Below are positions 6,249 through 7,855 of a stretch of DNA of 7,855 bases, in pieces. Location: assembly GCA_025964295.1 (NCBI GenBank), contig JAOPZD010000139.1, forward strand, positions 1-7,855, in the 5' to 3' direction. Within the stretch, counting starts at the first letter, position 1, and each line of letters starts with the position of its first letter. The stretch is from Conexibacter sp. Its GTDB lineage: Bacteria; Actinomycetota; Thermoleophilia; Solirubrobacterales; Solirubrobacteraceae. The notes beneath the pieces are model-generated. The model was not told the DNA's origin. It saw only the letters and a program-made list of their open reading frames with translations, and searched no databases. The translations under genes were made by a program, and so were the position numbers.

Positions 6249-7855
6249 GTGGAGAGCAGCACCGCACCGAAGCGCGGGGTCGACGCGGCGACGATCGCCG
6301 AGGCGTTCCGGATCACGTCCGCGCAGCGCGCCGGCGACGTCGCGATCCGCACCAAGGGCGACGAGGTGTCGTGGACGTGGGGCGAGCTGCGCGAGCGCGT
6401 CGACGCCCTGGCCGGCGGCCTGCACGGCCTGGGCCTGCGCAAGGGCGACACGATCGCGCTGATGCTCGGCAACCGGCCCGAGTTCCACCTCGCCGACCTC
6501 GCGGCGATCATGGTGGGGGCGACGCCGTTCTCCATCTACATGACCTACGCGCCCAACCAGATCGAGTACGTGGTCTCCGACGCGGGCGCGAGGATCCTCA
6601 TCACCGAGCAGCAGTTCCTCGACAACGTGCTCGAGGCGCGCAAGTCGCTACCCGACCTCGAGCACGTCATCGTCGTCGACGGCGACGCGCCGGAGGGCAC
6701 GACGGCGCTGGCCGACGTCGCGCCCGGCGACTTCGACGTCGACGCCTCGGTCGCGGCGCTCGCGCCCGACGACGTCCTGACGCTGATCTACACCTCGGGC
6801 ACGACCGGCCCGCCCAAGGGCGTCGAGCTGGCCCACCGCAACCTGCTGGCGGCGGTCAGCGGTATCGAGGAGATCGTCGAGTTCCCGGAGGGCGCGCGGG
6901 TCATCTCGTGGCTGCCCAACGCGCACATCGCCGAGCGCGCCGCGCACCACTACCTGCCGATCGTCTTCGGCTTCCAGGTCACCTGCTGTCCCAACCCGCG
7001 CGAGATCATCGCGTTCCTGCCCGAGGTCCGGCCGCACTGGTTCTTCGCGGTCCCGCGGATCTGGGAGAAGCTCAAGGCGGGCCTGGAGGCGATGGTCGCC
7101 TCCCAGCCCGAGGAGCAGCGCGAGAAGGCCCAGGCGGCGCTGGGCGCGGCGCGTCAGAAGGTCGCGCTGGAGCAGGCGGGCGAGCCCGTGCCCGAGGAGC
7201 TGGCGGCCGCGGTCGCCACCGCCGACGCCGAGATGTTCGCGGGGCTGCGGACGATGCTCGGCCTCGACCAGGTCGTGGCGATCAACGTCGGCGCCGCGCC
7301 GACGCCGGTCGAGGTCCTGGAGTTCTTCCACGCCATCGGCCTGCCGCTGGCCGAGCTGTGGGGCATGAGCGAGACCTGCGGCGGCGGCGCGGTCAACCCG
7401 CCCGACGCCATCAAGATCGGGACCGTCGGCCCGGCGACGCCCGGCTGCGAGCTCAAGACGGCCGAGGACGGCGAGCTGCTGATCCGCGGCGGCCTGGTCA
7501 TGCTCGGCTACCGCGGCCTGCCCGACAAGACCGCGGAGACGATCGACGCCGACGGTTGGCTGCACACCGGCGACATCGCGCAGATCGACGAGGACGGCTA
7601 CGTCAAGATCGTCGACCGCAAGAAGGAGATCATCATCAACGCGGCCGGCAAGAACATCCCGCCGGCGATGGTCGAGAACCGCCTCAAGTCGCAGACGCCG
7701 ATCATCGGGCACGTCGCCGCGATCGGCGACCGCCGCTCCTACCTCACCGCGCTCGTCGTGCTCGACGAGGAGGGCGTCGCCGCCTTCGCGGCACGCCAGG
7801 AGGTCCCGCTCGCCGAGCTCGCCCGCGACGAAGCGGTGCTGGCCGAGGTCGCGCG
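6249..7855 (+). CDS. Long-chain fatty acyl-CoA synthetase, AMP-binding (ANL) family (partial, 3' end outside window)
   Basis: The frame runs from GTG 6249 past the right edge, giving 535 residues of a protein that is usually about 600 long. ANL enzymes activate a carboxylate with ATP to an acyl-adenylate and then transfer it to CoA. Core motifs are in order: P-loop YTSGTTGPPKG (181-191), WLPNAHIAER (221-230), VPRIWEKL (269-276), adenine-binding WGMSETCGGG (371-380), ribose-binding LHTGD (438-442), and the hinge/A8 region DRKKEIIINAAGKNIPP (456-472). The SGTTGPPKG loop, the AHIAER segment and the helical insert around 280-335 match the long-chain/bubblegum (FAA1-like) group rather than acetyl- or aryl-CoA ligases. 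The catalytic A10 lysine would lie beyond the window. There is no transmembrane segment or signal peptide, so it is probably cytoplasmic or peripheral. It begins 19 bases after the protease stop with its own good Shine-Dalgarno site, so it is probably co-transcribed. Chain-length specificity is not readable. Confidence 0.92.
   Translation, partial: MESSTAPKRGVDAATIAEAFRITSAQRAGDVAIRTKGDEVSWTWGELRERVDALAGGLHGLGLRKGDTIALMLGNRPEFHLADLAAIMVGATPFSIYMTYAPNQIEYVVSDAGARILITEQQFLDNVLEARKSLPDLEHVIVVDGDAPEGTTALADVAPGDFDVDASVAALAPDDVLTLIYTSGTTGPPKGVELAHRNLLAAVSGIEEIVEFPEGARVISWLPNAHIAERAAHHYLPIVFGFQVTCCPNPREIIAFLPEVRPHWFFAVPRIWEKLKAGLEAMVASQPEEQREKAQAALGAARQKVALEQAGEPVPEELAAAVATADAEMFAGLRTMLGLDQVVAINVGAAPTPVEVLEFFHAIGLPLAELWGMSETCGGGAVNPPDAIKIGTVGPATPGCELKTAEDGELLIRGGLVMLGYRGLPDKTAETIDADGWLHTGDIAQIDEDGYVKIVDRKKEIIINAAGKNIPPAMVENRLKSQTPIIGHVAAIGDRRSYLTALVVLDEEGVAAFAARQEVPLAELARDEAVLAEVA

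Noticed and set aside
1519..7712. Several long antisense open frames (for example 1519-2766, 2817-4142, 4796-6535 and 6648-7712).
   Set aside because: They are typical GC-rich shadows opposite strongly supported genes, with Arg/Asp/Val/Ala-rich composition and no recognisable domains.
1..7855. Search for CRISPR arrays, tRNAs, insertion sequence ends, integrase genes, long direct repeats or defence genes.
   Set aside because: None was seen by eye. The region is almost entirely filled by ordinary metabolic genes with uniform base and codon use.

Overview
The window is a very GC-rich stretch of bacterial chromosome in which every complete gene lies on the + strand. Third codon positions are almost all G or C, there are ATGA stop/start overlaps, a GTG start, and a putative coenzyme F420-type luciferase-like oxidoreductase. 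Together these suggest a high-GC actinobacterium, and the general style resembles the Thermoleophilia/Solirubrobacterales. That placement is inference; no rRNA or other marker is present.

Region 1 (1-3914) looks like a catabolic operon. It opens with the C-terminal end of a probable membrane protein (1-162). A 43-base gap with a strong ribosome binding site follows, then a dihydropyrimidinase/hydantoinase (206-1609), an M20-type N-carbamoyl amino acid/ureido amidohydrolase (1606-2883) and an LLM-class flavin/F420 oxidoreductase (2880-3914). The last three genes overlap by four bases at each junction, so they are probably translated as a coupled unit. The two hydrolases are the ring-opening and decarbamoylating steps of reductive pyrimidine (dihydrouracil) or 5-substituted hydantoin breakdown. 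The oxidoreductase has no assigned substrate. It is the most interesting gene here, because it may act on the same pathway, for example as a non-canonical reductase or oxidase of the ring.

Region 2 (3915-3995) is an 81-base gap. It holds a GC-rich hairpin that could end the first operon, and a -10-like hexamer so close to the next ATG that the downstream mRNA may be leaderless.

Region 3 (3996-7855) starts a second unit. It contains dxr (DXP reductoisomerase of the MEP isoprenoid pathway), a RseP/Rip1-type site-2 membrane protease joined to dxr by a one-base overlap, and, 19 bases later, a long-chain acyl-CoA synthetase of the AMP-binding family that runs off the right edge. These are housekeeping isoprenoid, envelope-proteolysis and lipid-activation genes. 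No tRNA, rRNA, CRISPR array, insertion sequence or prophage gene was seen. The long antisense and alternate-frame open frames are artefacts of the high GC content.
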